A stretch of DNA of 11,716 bases from DASRVA01 sp050732935 (GTDB lineage: Bacteria > Gemmatimonadota > Gemmatimonadetes > JACCXV01 > JAHWKZ01): NCBI GenBank assembly GCA_050732935.1, contig JBOHRW010000237.1, positions 1 through 11,716 of the forward strand. Direction: 5' to 3'. The notes beneath the pieces were generated by a model. It did not search any database. It was not told the origin of the DNA and saw nothing but the letters and a program-made list of their open reading frames with translations. The translations under genes were made by a program, and so were the position numbers. Position 1 is the stretch's first letter; every line of letters begins with the position of its first letter. This document shows positions 1-6,577 of this stretch, one piece after another.

Positions 1-113
1 ATCCCGACCGGCTGACCACGATCAGCTATGGCGAGGAGCGGCCGTTCGCCGAGGGCCACAACGAGGCGGCCTGGCAGCAGAACCGCCGCGACGAGTTCAT
101 CCCGATCCCGTAG
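1..113 (+). CDS. pal: Pal, peptidoglycan-associated lipoprotein (C-terminal end only)
   Basis: This is the 3' end of a gene that starts before the window; 36 residues are visible, read from position 3 to the TAG at 111-113. They match the end of the OmpA-like peptidoglycan-binding domain of Pal: a TISYGEE strand, then a GHNEAAWQQNRR helix. The closing N-x-R-R pattern is the family signature. In the Tol-Pal system this outer-membrane lipoprotein binds peptidoglycan and TolB and keeps the envelope layers together during division. The next gene, 10 nt downstream, is a CpoB/YbgF-like protein, the usual Pal neighbour, which supports Pal over a generic OmpA-family protein. The N-terminal lipobox cannot be checked here. 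Confidence 0.88.
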   Translation, partial: PDRLTTISYGEERPFAEGHNEAAWQQNRRDEFIPIP

Positions 114-123
114 GCCGGTGCGG

Positions 124-867
124 ATGAGTCGGCGAGGAAGCGGGGGGCTGCGCGTCGGGGCGGCAGGAGCCCTCGTCCTCCTGCTGGGCGCCACGAGTTG
201 CGCGACCCGCGGGGACATGGAGACCCTGATGGCGGAGCACGAGCAGATCCGCCAGCGCCAGGACGACCTGCATGCGCGAATGGACCGGCTTGCGCAGAAC
301 CTCGAGCAACTCCTGCAGGGGATCCGCGCCGACTTCCAGGCCGATCTTGGCCAGGTGATCCAGCAGATGAACTCGGTCGAGTCGGCCCTCCGCGGCACCG
401 AGAACCGGATCGAGCAGCTCCGCCGCTACACGCCGACCCCGCAGCCGATCCTCCCCTCGCCGGGCGATACCACAGGGGGCGACACCACGGTCATGACCGT
501 GGATCCGATCGGGCTGTACAACGGGGCGATCACCGACTACCAGCAGGGCCGTCTGGACCTGGCGCGGCAGGGCTTCGAGGAGTACCTGCGCGCCTTCCCC
601 GACGGTCCGAGCGCCCCCGACGCCCAGTACTGGCTGGGCATCATCGCCTACGACCAGGGCGAGTACGGGCAGGCGATCGACCTGCTCCGCCGGGTCCCGT
701 CGAGCTATCCGGAGAGCTCGAAGGCGCCGCTCGCGCTACGGAAGATCGGCGACGCCTACCGGGCCATGGGAGACGCCGGCAGCGCACGCGACGCCTACCT
801 GGAGCTGATCGACCGGTACCCCAACTCTTCCGAGGCCGAGGCCGCGCGGCGGGAGATCGGGACCTAG
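124..867 (+). CDS. cpoB: CpoB/YbgF-like Tol-Pal cell division coordinator, predicted lipoprotein
   Basis: The 247-residue protein has three parts: a signal peptide (about 1-25), a polar coiled-coil region (about 30-100, many Gln/Arg/Glu, with LAQNLEQLL heptads) and, after a Pro/Asp/Thr/Gly-rich linker (about 102-127), tetratricopeptide repeats to the end. The TPR part shows classic spacing, such as YQQGRLDLARQGFEEYL and GDAYRAMGDAGSARDAYLEL. This is the CpoB/YbgF plan; the family acts in the periplasm, linking Tol-Pal outer-membrane constriction to peptidoglycan synthesis. The hydrophobic stretch ends in GATSC, so Cys26 is a plausible lipidation site, although Ala at -3 is not the best lipobox residue. 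I chose ATG 124 because the ATG 96 nt upstream would overlap pal and add an Arg/Ser-rich leader lacking signal-peptide character. It follows pal by 10 nt and precedes nrdR by 9 nt. Confidence 0.85.
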   Translation: MSRRGSGGLRVGAAGALVLLLGATSCATRGDMETLMAEHEQIRQRQDDLHARMDRLAQNLEQLLQGIRADFQADLGQVIQQMNSVESALRGTENRIEQLRRYTPTPQPILPSPGDTTGGDTTVMTVDPIGLYNGAITDYQQGRLDLARQGFEEYLRAFPDGPSAPDAQYWLGIIAYDQGEYGQAIDLLRRVPSSYPESSKAPLALRKIGDAYRAMGDAGSARDAYLELIDRYPNSSEAEAARREIGT

Positions 868-876
868 CGGCGCGGC

Positions 877-1431
877 GTGCGCTGCCCGTTCTGCGGATCC
901 CGGAAGGACCGGGTCGTCGACACGCGGTCCAGCAAGGGCGGGCGGGCGACTCGCCGGCGCCGTGAGTGCCTGACCTGCGGCCAGCGCTATACCACCTACG
1001 AGGCGGTCGAGCTGCCCCCGCGCATGGTCGTGAAGAGGGACGGCCGCCATGAGCCCTACGAGCGCCAGAAGCTCCTGATCGGCATGGTCACCGCGTGCAC
1101 GAAGCGACCGGTCAACCTCGAGACGATCGAGGCCGCGGTCGACCGCATCGAGGAGCGGCTGGAAGAGCGGCTCGAGGAGACCGGTGGCGCCCGGATCGAG
1201 GGTGCCTGGCTGGGCGAGCAGGTCATGCAGGAGCTCCAGGAGATCGATCCCGTCGCCTATGTCCGCTTCGCTTCCGTCTACCGCGAGTTCCAGGACGTGA
1301 CCGACTTCATGGAGGAGGTCCGCGAGCTGTCCGGCGACTCGGGCGAGGACGCTGATACCGACCGGCGACCGACGCCGCGGAAGCCCGGTGATCGGCGACG
1401 GGCCCGAAAGGCCGACGCCGGGGAGGAGTAG
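877..1431 (+). CDS. nrdR: NrdR, transcriptional repressor of ribonucleotide reductase genes
   Basis: The protein has 184 residues from a GTG start and opens with the diagnostic MRCPFCGS. Four cysteines (3, 6, 31, 34) form the zinc ribbon that contacts DNA, and the intervening VVDTRSSKGGRATRRRREC stretch is typical. An ATP-cone domain follows at about 49-140, with VVKRDGRHEPYERQKL and the late YVRFASVYREF motif. NrdR senses ATP/dATP through this cone and represses nrd operons by binding NrdR boxes. The family is usually about 150 residues; here about 35 extra charged, Arg/Asp/Pro-rich residues follow the cone and look disordered. No upstream start is plausible because the zinc ribbon begins at residue 3. 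There is no good Shine-Dalgarno sequence, so translation may be coupled to the cpoB-like gene ending 9 nt earlier. No nrd target gene is in the window. Confidence 0.95.
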   Translation: MRCPFCGSRKDRVVDTRSSKGGRATRRRRECLTCGQRYTTYEAVELPPRMVVKRDGRHEPYERQKLLIGMVTACTKRPVNLETIEAAVDRIEERLEERLEETGGARIEGAWLGEQVMQELQEIDPVAYVRFASVYREFQDVTDFMEEVRELSGDSGEDADTDRRPTPRKPGDRRRARKADAGEE

Positions 1432-1434
1432 CGG

Positions 1435-2235
1435 ATGGTGCCTCGTCCTCCGATGGATCGCGAGGCCACGATGTCGTTCCTCGAGCACCTCGAGGAGCTC
1501 CGCTGGCGGATCCTGTGGAGCCTGGGGGCCCTGGTCCTGGCGGCCGGCATCGGGTTCTGGCTCGCCACCGCGTTCGACGTAATCGGGTTCCTGACCCGGC
1601 CCGTCCTGCCGTATCTGGGGGGCCACCGGCTCGCCTACCTCCATCCCACCGAGCCCTTCATGGTGACGCTCAAGGTGGGGCTCTTCCTGGGAGTCCTGAT
1701 CGCGCTGCCGGTGATCTTCTGGCACTTCTGGAAGTTCGTGGCGCCGGGGCTCGTTGAGCAGGAGAAGAAGATCTTCCTGCCCGCACTCGTGGCCTCGGTG
1801 GGACTGTTCGTGGCCGGGGCCGCGTTCGCGTTCTACGTGGCCATGCCGCTCGCCCTCAAGTTCTTCCTCTCGTTTGGCGAGGAGTCGCTCGAGCCGGTCA
1901 TCGCGATCAGCGAGTACTTCTCCTTCGCCATCCGAATGACGTTCATGTTCGGTCTGGTCTTCGAGATGCCGCTCGTCATCCTGACGCTGACGTGGGCCGG
2001 GGTCCTCTCGCCGCGACTGTTGAAGAAGTACCGGCGCCACGCGATCGCGGTTTTGGCGATCCTGTCGGCCGTGCTCACCCCCGCCGATGTCGTCTCGATG
2101 GTGCTCATGCTGGTGCCGATGTACCTGCTGTTCGAGATCAGCGTCGCGGGGGCGTCCCTGATCGAGCGGCGGCGCGAGCGGAAGCGACCCGCGCCGCCAG
2201 AGGAGCCGGACGGGCTGGAGCCGAGCGATGCTTAG
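1435..2235 (+). CDS. tatC: TatC, twin-arginine protein translocase subunit
   Basis: This 266-residue inner-membrane protein is the core of the Tat receptor, which recognises twin-arginine signal peptides and exports folded proteins. The family landmark HLEELRWR lies near the N-terminus, and six hydrophobic segments follow. The first periplasmic/cytoplasmic loops carry FWHFWKFVAPGLVEQEKK, whose Glu corresponds to the signal-binding Glu103 of E. coli TatC. FEMPLVI carries the conserved intramembrane Glu, and LTPADVVSMVLMLVPMYLLFE is the usual end of the membrane core. The charged C-terminal tail is ordinary. The ATG at 1435 lies 6 nt after GGGAGGAG (1421-1428), which favours it over ATGs at 1453 and 1471; the one at 1471 would give the more usual family N-terminus. 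TatA/TatB are not in the window. The stop codon overlaps the lptD start. Confidence 0.95.
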   Translation: MVPRPPMDREATMSFLEHLEELRWRILWSLGALVLAAGIGFWLATAFDVIGFLTRPVLPYLGGHRLAYLHPTEPFMVTLKVGLFLGVLIALPVIFWHFWKFVAPGLVEQEKKIFLPALVASVGLFVAGAAFAFYVAMPLALKFFLSFGEESLEPVIAISEYFSFAIRMTFMFGLVFEMPLVILTLTWAGVLSPRLLKKYRRHAIAVLAILSAVLTPADVVSMVLMLVPMYLLFEISVAGASLIERRRERKRPAPPEEPDGLEPSDA

Positions 2236-5032
2236 GTGCGCACGAACCCTGTTCCTCACGCTGCTTCTCGCGGGCGCGATCCTCCTGCCCCTGCCGGCGT
2301 TCGGACAGGAGGAAGAGGCCGAGCCGGGCCGCATGCAGGTTCAGCCCGCCGAGGAGGAGCAGGCCCGGGACGCGCAAGCCCAGGAGTTGCCGTCCGACCA
2401 GGAGGAGGCGGCCGCCGACACCCTCCAGGGTGGAGCCATCCCCGAGCCGGACGAGACGTATCAGATCCTTCTCGGCCAGCAGGACACGGCCTCGGTTCCG
2501 GGCGCCGGGGCCGGTCCCGTCCAGTACCGGGGCCAGCGGCTGATCTTCTACCCGGAGTCGGAGGTCATCGTCCTCGAGGGGAATGCCGCGGCCGAGCAGG
2601 CGGAGACGCAGCTCGAGGCGAACCGGATTCTGTTCCGGAACCGCGAAGGACAGGTCGAGGCGTTCGGAGAGGCGTCTGTGAGCCGCGGCCCGTCGGCGCT
2701 GGCCGCCGACAGCCTGTACTACAATCGCAACACCGATATCGTCGCCACCTTCGGCGCCTCGGTCCTCACCGAGGGCGGCTCCAAGACCGAGGGCGTGGAT
2801 CTCCAGTACGATCTCGATCGGCGGAGCGGCCGGCTGGGCACCGGGACCACGTTCTACGCCCCCTGGATCCTCGACGGCACCGACATGCAGAAGATCGGGG
2901 ACCGGACCTACGTCGTCGACGAAGGCTACTTCACCACGTGCGACCTGCCCGATCCGCACTACACGTTCCGCTCCGACGAGATCAAGCTCCGTCAGGAGGA
3001 TGTCATCGTGGCGGCGCCGGTGGTCCTGTACTTCTCCGATATCCCGGTCTTCTACCTGCCCTGGTACGTGGAGCCCACCACCCGCGGCCGCCACTCGGGG
3101 TTTCTGCGCCCGAAGATCGGGCTCAATACGCTCATCTTTGGGAGCGGCCGTGAGCGGAACGTCCAGGACCTGGGCTACTACTACGTCTTCAACGAGTACG
3201 CGGACGCCACGCTGGCGGCCGACTGGTACACCGAGAGCCGTTTCATCGTCCGCTTCGACTCGCGCTACAACCTGCGCTACCGCTTCCAGGGCGGACTCCA
3301 CTGGGAAAAAGTGTGGAACCGCCTCGACGACTCGCAGTCGCAGCTGATCCGCTATCGGCACGACCACACGTTCAGCCGCGACACCCGCGCCAACGTCGAC
3401 GTCAACTGGTCGAACCGGCGCTCCTTCCTGAGGCGGAACTCCTTCGATCCCGAAGAGATCCTCCAGCGATCCTTTCGCTCGGCGGCGTCGTACTCGACCC
3501 GTTTCGACTGGGGCTCGCTGGTGGCGGGCGCCGACGCCGACTTCCGGCTGGACGTGAATCGCACCGACTTCCAGCTCCCCAACATCCGGCTCTCGATCAA
3601 CCAGCGCCCGCTGTGGGGTTCCCGAGGGGGGACGGTCGGCGACGCACCCTGGTATTCGGTGCTCCAGTACAACGCGAACGTCTCCGTTCTGGGCCGGCTC
3701 TCCCGGGCCGCGGTCGACAGCCTGGGGAACCCGCTTACCTCGATCCCGACGGACAGCCTAGGGAACGAGATCGAGCTCGCGCGCGAGACGATCGTCAATG
3801 AGCAGGATGGGACGGCGAACTTCACGCTGAGCGGCCCCCTGAACCTCTTCGGCGTGATCAAGACGTCTCCCTCGGTGAGCTACCGCCTGAACGCGACCAA
3901 CGACGAGCTCGCCGAGGGGGACAACCTGGGGGGCCGCGGCCAGCTCGGATCGGCACTCGCCGTATCGACCCGGTTCTTCCGGATCTTCGACGCGTTCGGC
4001 CCGTTCACCCGGGCGCGCCACGTGGTCGCGCCGAGCGTCAACTTCAGCTACACGCCGAGCCCGAACCTCTTCGGCTCGGAGGACACGCCCGAGGCCCGCG
4101 GGCTCTTCCGGGAGAGCCTCCGCGCCAGCATCTCGCTCTCGCAGGACTTCGACGTGAAGCTCCCCGCCCGTGGGGAGGAGGAGACGGCGGCGGCGGCCGA
4201 GCCCGCCGAGGGGCCGGAGGGCGCTGAGGACGCTGAGGGCGCCGAGGATGCCGAGGCCGCCGGGGCTGCCGAGGATGCCGAGACCCCCGCCGATACGACG
4301 ATCGGGGGAACCGAGCAGGAGCAGGAGGAGGAGGAAGAAGGCCAGACGCTGAACCTGATCAACATGGTCAACTCCCTCTCCTACGACTTCACCGAGGCGA
4401 ACGAGCCGGGCAAGCTGGGGTTGAGCGACCTCACTACCCGGCTGACGACGGGTCTCGGGCGCGACTTCAGCGTATCGACGTCTTTCCGCCACAACCTCGT
4501 CAGGGCGGACGAGGAAGGGCGTGAGAGCCTCGATTTCTTCCTGTCGTCGATCACCACCGACTTCTCGATCCGGAAGGGGGGCTCGATCTCGTTCCGCCCC
4601 GAGTCCCGGCGCGTCGCCGGTGAGGACGACGTGTTCGCCGGCCGCGGCGGCCAGGACGAGGAGGAGGAGGCCAAGCAAGCGCTGGCAGCTCAGGAGCAGC
4701 AGGTCGAGGGATTCGGCCCCTGGTCGGTGAACCTGACCCACTCCTGGACTCGTACCCGGACCGAGGGCGGCAACCGGCAGAGCGTGGGGATCGGGGCCTC
4801 GCTCCTTCCGAGCGCCAATTGGAGCCTCAACTACCGGACGAACTACGACATCAGCGAGGGACGACTCCAGGGCCAGACCCTGGCGCTCGTGCGGAACCTG
4901 CACGACTGGCAGGCCAGCCTGTCGGTCAATCTGTTCCCGTCCGAGCCCCAGGACCGGGTCCTGATCGCGTTCTCGGTCTACCTCCGGGACGTGCCCGATT
5001 TCGAGGTGCCCTACCGGGTGCGGCGGGAATGA
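2228..5032 (+). CDS. lptD: LptD, LPS-assembly outer-membrane barrel
   Basis: The 934-residue protein is predicted to receive lipopolysaccharide from the periplasmic Lpt bridge and, with LptE, insert it into the outer leaflet. A signal peptide covers residues 1-26, cleaved near AFG/Q. A Gln/Glu-rich stretch follows (27-95), then an OstA/LptA-like jellyroll (about 98-235; YRGQRLIFYPESEVIVLEG), the family hallmark GYFTTCDLPDPHYTF, VLYFSDIPVFYLPWY and GRHSGFLRPKIG, and a beta-barrel rich in alternating aromatic residues to the end. The only mature cysteine is Cys238, equivalent in position to the conserved jellyroll cysteine of E. coli LptD; the barrel-side cysteines are absent. Two acidic low-complexity inserts interrupt the barrel (about 647-705 and 795-827). 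The ATG overlaps tatC by 8 nt, with GGAG 7 nt upstream, so coupling is likely. LptE is not seen here. Confidence 0.93.
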   Translation: MLRCARTLFLTLLLAGAILLPLPAFGQEEEAEPGRMQVQPAEEEQARDAQAQELPSDQEEAAADTLQGGAIPEPDETYQILLGQQDTASVPGAGAGPVQYRGQRLIFYPESEVIVLEGNAAAEQAETQLEANRILFRNREGQVEAFGEASVSRGPSALAADSLYYNRNTDIVATFGASVLTEGGSKTEGVDLQYDLDRRSGRLGTGTTFYAPWILDGTDMQKIGDRTYVVDEGYFTTCDLPDPHYTFRSDEIKLRQEDVIVAAPVVLYFSDIPVFYLPWYVEPTTRGRHSGFLRPKIGLNTLIFGSGRERNVQDLGYYYVFNEYADATLAADWYTESRFIVRFDSRYNLRYRFQGGLHWEKVWNRLDDSQSQLIRYRHDHTFSRDTRANVDVNWSNRRSFLRRNSFDPEEILQRSFRSAASYSTRFDWGSLVAGADADFRLDVNRTDFQLPNIRLSINQRPLWGSRGGTVGDAPWYSVLQYNANVSVLGRLSRAAVDSLGNPLTSIPTDSLGNEIELARETIVNEQDGTANFTLSGPLNLFGVIKTSPSVSYRLNATNDELAEGDNLGGRGQLGSALAVSTRFFRIFDAFGPFTRARHVVAPSVNFSYTPSPNLFGSEDTPEARGLFRESLRASISLSQDFDVKLPARGEEETAAAAEPAEGPEGAEDAEGAEDAEAAGAAEDAETPADTTIGGTEQEQEEEEEGQTLNLINMVNSLSYDFTEANEPGKLGLSDLTTRLTTGLGRDFSVSTSFRHNLVRADEEGRESLDFFLSSITTDFSIRKGGSISFRPESRRVAGEDDVFAGRGGQDEEEEAKQALAAQEQQVEGFGPWSVNLTHSWTRTRTEGGNRQSVGIGASLLPSANWSLNYRTNYDISEGRLQGQTLALVRNLHDWQASLSVNLFPSEPQDRVLIAFSVYLRDVPDFEVPYRVRRE
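4223..4285 (+). repeat. 9-nt tandem repeat coding for Ala-Glu-Asp/Gly units inside lptD
   Basis: Degenerate copies of GCYGAGGRY run head to tail: 4223-4231, 4232-4240, 4241-4249 and 4250-4258, then further copies near 4268-4285 after a short interruption. They encode AED/AEG/AEA triplets in an acidic insert in the LptD barrel. The unit is a multiple of three, so copy-number change by slippage would keep the frame and only alter loop length. Confidence 0.75.
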
Positions 5033-5161
5033 CCGCGCTCTACGAAATGGCTTGTCAGGTGTTTGACGGTCGGCAGGACCCGTGGCCGAGTAATGTCCGA
5101 TCGTCTATGGTGAACGAATCAACCAGCTTGTCGACCCCTGAACTTACAGGAGGAACCGTCC
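5033..5161. other. Intergenic region between lptD and the small membrane-protein gene
   Basis: This stretch of 129 bases contains no convincing gene and no clear hairpin terminator for the envelope operon. A TTGACG hexamer sits at 5063-5068 and TAATGT at 5091-5096, but the 22-nt spacer is too long for an ordinary sigma-70 promoter. The only strong signal is the ribosome-binding site at its 3' end. Whether the next gene has its own promoter or is read through from lptD cannot be decided from the sequence. Confidence 0.5.
5148..5153 (+). promoter_or_regulatory. Strong Shine-Dalgarno sequence for the 42-residue membrane protein
   Basis: A perfect AGGAGG lies 8 nt before ATG 5162. It fixes the start of a very short gene and argues that the gene is translated rather than a chance hydrophobic frame. 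Confidence 0.85.
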
Positions 5162-5290
5162 ATGCTGTGGACGATCATCGTGATCCTGCTCATCCTCTGG
5201 TTGCTCGGCGCGTTCGTCCGGCCTGTCGGGGGTTTCATCCACTTGTTGCTGGTCATCGTGCTGATCCTGGCGATCGTCCAGCTGCTCTGA
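5162..5290 (+). CDS. Lmo0937-type small membrane protein
   Basis: The 42-residue peptide is almost entirely hydrophobic: a membrane segment (MLWTIIVILLILWLLGAFV), a short Arg-Pro-Gly-Gly turn, then a second segment (FIHLLLVIVLILAIVQLL). The pattern LLILWLLG, then GGFIHLLLVI is that of the Lmo0937 family of tiny membrane proteins, widespread in bacteria and of unknown biochemical function. The perfect AGGAGG 8 nt before the ATG supports real expression. It is in the same direction as lptD, 129 nt downstream, and converges on the SDR oxidoreductase gene. In many genomes such peptides sit among stress-tolerance genes, as here; a role in envelope stress is inference only. Family assignment rests on the recognisable sequence pattern. 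Confidence 0.88.
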   Translation: MLWTIIVILLILWLLGAFVRPVGGFIHLLLVIVLILAIVQLL

Positions 5291-5356
5291 GCCGAACCGG
5301 AGACGAAGCTCTCGACCAGGGCGGGGTCCACGCGGAGGAGCTGGGATCACGCCCGC

Positions 5357-6223
5357 TCAGCCGTTGACGATCTCGCCCCCGTTGGGATGCAGCACCTGCC
5401 CCGTCATGTAGGAAGCGTCGTCGGACGCCAGGAAGACGTAGCACGGGGCCACTTCGGCGGGCTGCCCGGCCCGCCCCATCGGTGTGTCACCACCGAACTT
5501 CTCCACGTGCTCGGCGTCGAAGCTGGCCGGGATGAGCGGCGTCCAGATCGGGCCTGGCGCGACCCCGTTCACGCGGATTCCCCGGTCAGCCAGATGCAGG
5601 GCCAACGAGCGCGTGAAGGCCACGATCGCCCCCTTGGTCGCGGCGTAATCGATCAGCGTCCGATGCCCCTGATAGGCGGTGATCGACGCCGTATTGATGA
5701 TCGAGTCGCCTTCCTTCAGGAACGGTAGCGCGCTCCTGGTCAGATAGAACATGGACAGGATGTTCGTGCGGAAGGTCCGCTCCACTCGATCCAGCGGGAT
5801 CTTGGCGAAGTCCTTGGTCTCGTGCTGCTCCGCGGCGTTATTGATCAGGATATCGAGTCCTCCCAGCTCGTCCACCGACCGCTTCGTGGCCTCCATGCAG
5901 AAAGCAGGGTCGCCGACGTCACCCGCAATCGCCACGCACCGACCTCCATCCTCTTCGACCTGCCGCCGGGTCTCCTCGGCGTCGGCGTGTTCCTCGAGAT
6001 AAACGATCGCGACGTCGGCCCCTTCGCTGGCGAAGGCGACCGCCACCGCCCGGCCGATTCCGCTGTCTCCGCCGGTGATCAGCGCCCGCCGGCCGCTGAG
6101 TTTTCCGCTCGCACGCCGGCTCTCGTCCTCGAAATCGGGCCGCGGCTCCATTTCGCTTTCGATGCCGGGCTGCTTCTCCTGCTCCTGAGGCGGGAATTGC
6201 CGGGTTACGGTCTCGTCGCTCAC
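5357..6223 (-). CDS. SDR-family NAD(P)-dependent oxidoreductase (YghA/YdaD-type)
   Basis: The 288-residue protein is a classical short-chain dehydrogenase with the roughly 40-residue polar N-terminal extension typical of the YghA/general stress protein 39 branch. The Rossmann dinucleotide motif TGGDSGIG is at 50-57, NNAA at 128-131, and the catalytic set is Asn154, Ser180, Tyr193 and Lys197 (YAATK). The GPIWTPLIP loop after the sixth strand and the closing GQVLHPNGGEIVNG are also standard for this branch. It should be cytosolic and reduce or oxidise a small carbonyl/alcohol with NAD(P); the substrate is not predictable. Start GTG 6223 is preceded by GGAGGA (minus strand, 6228-6233) at good spacing. 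An intrinsic terminator separates it from the gene upstream, and a perfect palindrome at 6238-6254 lies just ahead of its ribosome site, suggesting separate control. Confidence 0.92.
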   Translation of the reverse strand: MSDETVTRQFPPQEQEKQPGIESEMEPRPDFEDESRRASGKLSGRRALITGGDSGIGRAVAVAFASEGADVAIVYLEEHADAEETRRQVEEDGGRCVAIAGDVGDPAFCMEATKRSVDELGGLDILINNAAEQHETKDFAKIPLDRVERTFRTNILSMFYLTRSALPFLKEGDSIINTASITAYQGHRTLIDYAATKGAIVAFTRSLALHLADRGIRVNGVAPGPIWTPLIPASFDAEHVEKFGGDTPMGRAGQPAEVAPCYVFLASDDASYMTGQVLHPNGGEIVNG

Positions 6224-6237
6224 GACGTCCTCCGAGT

Positions 6238-6254
6238 ATGTGCGTCGGGCACAT
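6238..6254. promoter_or_regulatory. Perfect inverted repeat in the leader of the SDR gene
   Basis: ATGTGC (6238-6243) and GCACAT (6249-6254) form a perfect 6+6 inverted repeat around GTCGG. It ends 14 nt from the start codon and directly abuts the Shine-Dalgarno region. It could be a dimeric repressor operator or a small RNA hairpin limiting ribosome access; the sequence alone does not distinguish them. Confidence 0.4.
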
Positions 6255-6277
6255 TCCGCATGGGTTGTGGAGCGGGC

Positions 6278-6317
6278 AAAAGGACGGGGAGCCCGGCATC
6301 CGCCGGTGCTCCCCGTC
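6278..6317 (-). terminator. Rho-independent terminator after the 54-residue gene
   Basis: GACGGGGAGC (6283-6292) pairs perfectly with GCTCCCCGTC (6308-6317), and an inner CCGG/CCGG pair adds four more base pairs with one bulged base. Read on the - strand, the stem is followed at once by C then four T (6281-6278). It lies 20 nt past the stop of the Lys/Gly-rich gene and would end the three-gene - strand unit before the SDR gene. Confidence 0.8.
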
Positions 6318-6337
6318 TCGAAGCTCGAGGCCGAAGT

Positions 6338-6502
6338 CTACTTGACCTTTTCGCCCCGCCGGCCCTTGCCGCCTTCCTTGTCGGCCGGCCACTGGCGGCC
6401 CTGCTCTTCGCTGGTCCGTCCGCCCTTGCGACCGCTCTGCGGGTCGGGCTCGGGCTGACGCTTCGGCTTGTCAGGCCGTTTGGATCGATCGTCCTTTGTC
6501 AT
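6338..6502 (-). CDS. Small Lys/Gly-rich hydrophilic protein (KGG-motif type, stress-associated by context)
   Basis: The 54-residue protein is strongly hydrophilic, with no hydrophobic core: MTKDDRSKRPDKPK opens it, a Pro/Glu patch follows, then RKGGRTSEEQ (KGG motif) and a basic KEGGKGRRGEKVK tail. It is probably unstructured. The KGG-type motif recalls GsiB/con-10-like general stress peptides, but only one clear copy is present, so family membership is tentative. ATG 6502 is chosen because a GAGGAGGGAG Shine-Dalgarno block sits just before it; a longer frame beginning at 6577 would start right beside the upstream gene's stop with no ribosome site. It follows the DUF892 gene by 75 nt and is followed by an intrinsic terminator, so it is the last member of that transcript. 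Confidence 0.7.
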   Translation of the reverse strand: MTKDDRSKRPDKPKRQPEPDPQSGRKGGRTSEEQGRQWPADKEGGKGRRGEKVK

Positions 6503-6506
6503 GCTC

Positions 6507-6512
6507 CCTCCT
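6507..6512 (-). promoter_or_regulatory. Shine-Dalgarno sequence fixing the start of the 54-residue gene
   Basis: On the - strand AGGAGG (within GAGGAGGGAG, 6513-6504) lies 4 nt before ATG 6502. It is the main reason for preferring this start over the upstream ATG at 6577. Confidence 0.75.
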
Positions 6513-6577
6513 CGACTTTGGGATGGCGCCGTGAGGTCGCCGTCCTGATGGTGGATGCGGCCCTGATCTCGAGACAC

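Noticed and set aside
28..123. N-terminal extension of the cpoB-like protein from ATG 28
   Set aside because: It would overlap the recognisable end of pal and produce an Arg/Ser-rich leader in front of a normal signal peptide.
736..2334. A 532-codon open frame on the - strand opposite the cpoB-like gene, nrdR and tatC
   Set aside because: Arg/Glu/His/Gln-rich low-complexity translation crossing several well-supported genes; a typical antisense artefact of high-GC coding DNA.
2138..3367. A 409-codon - strand open frame opposite lptD
   Set aside because: No recognisable domain and it mirrors the third-position GC of lptD; the + strand protein is clearly real.
3758..4903. A 381-codon - strand open frame opposite the lptD barrel
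   Set aside because: Leu/Arg/Gly-rich antisense composition with no ribosome site or motif.
5063..5096. TTGACG and TAATGT as a promoter for the small membrane protein
   Set aside because: The spacer is 22 nt, outside the range for a sigma-70 promoter.
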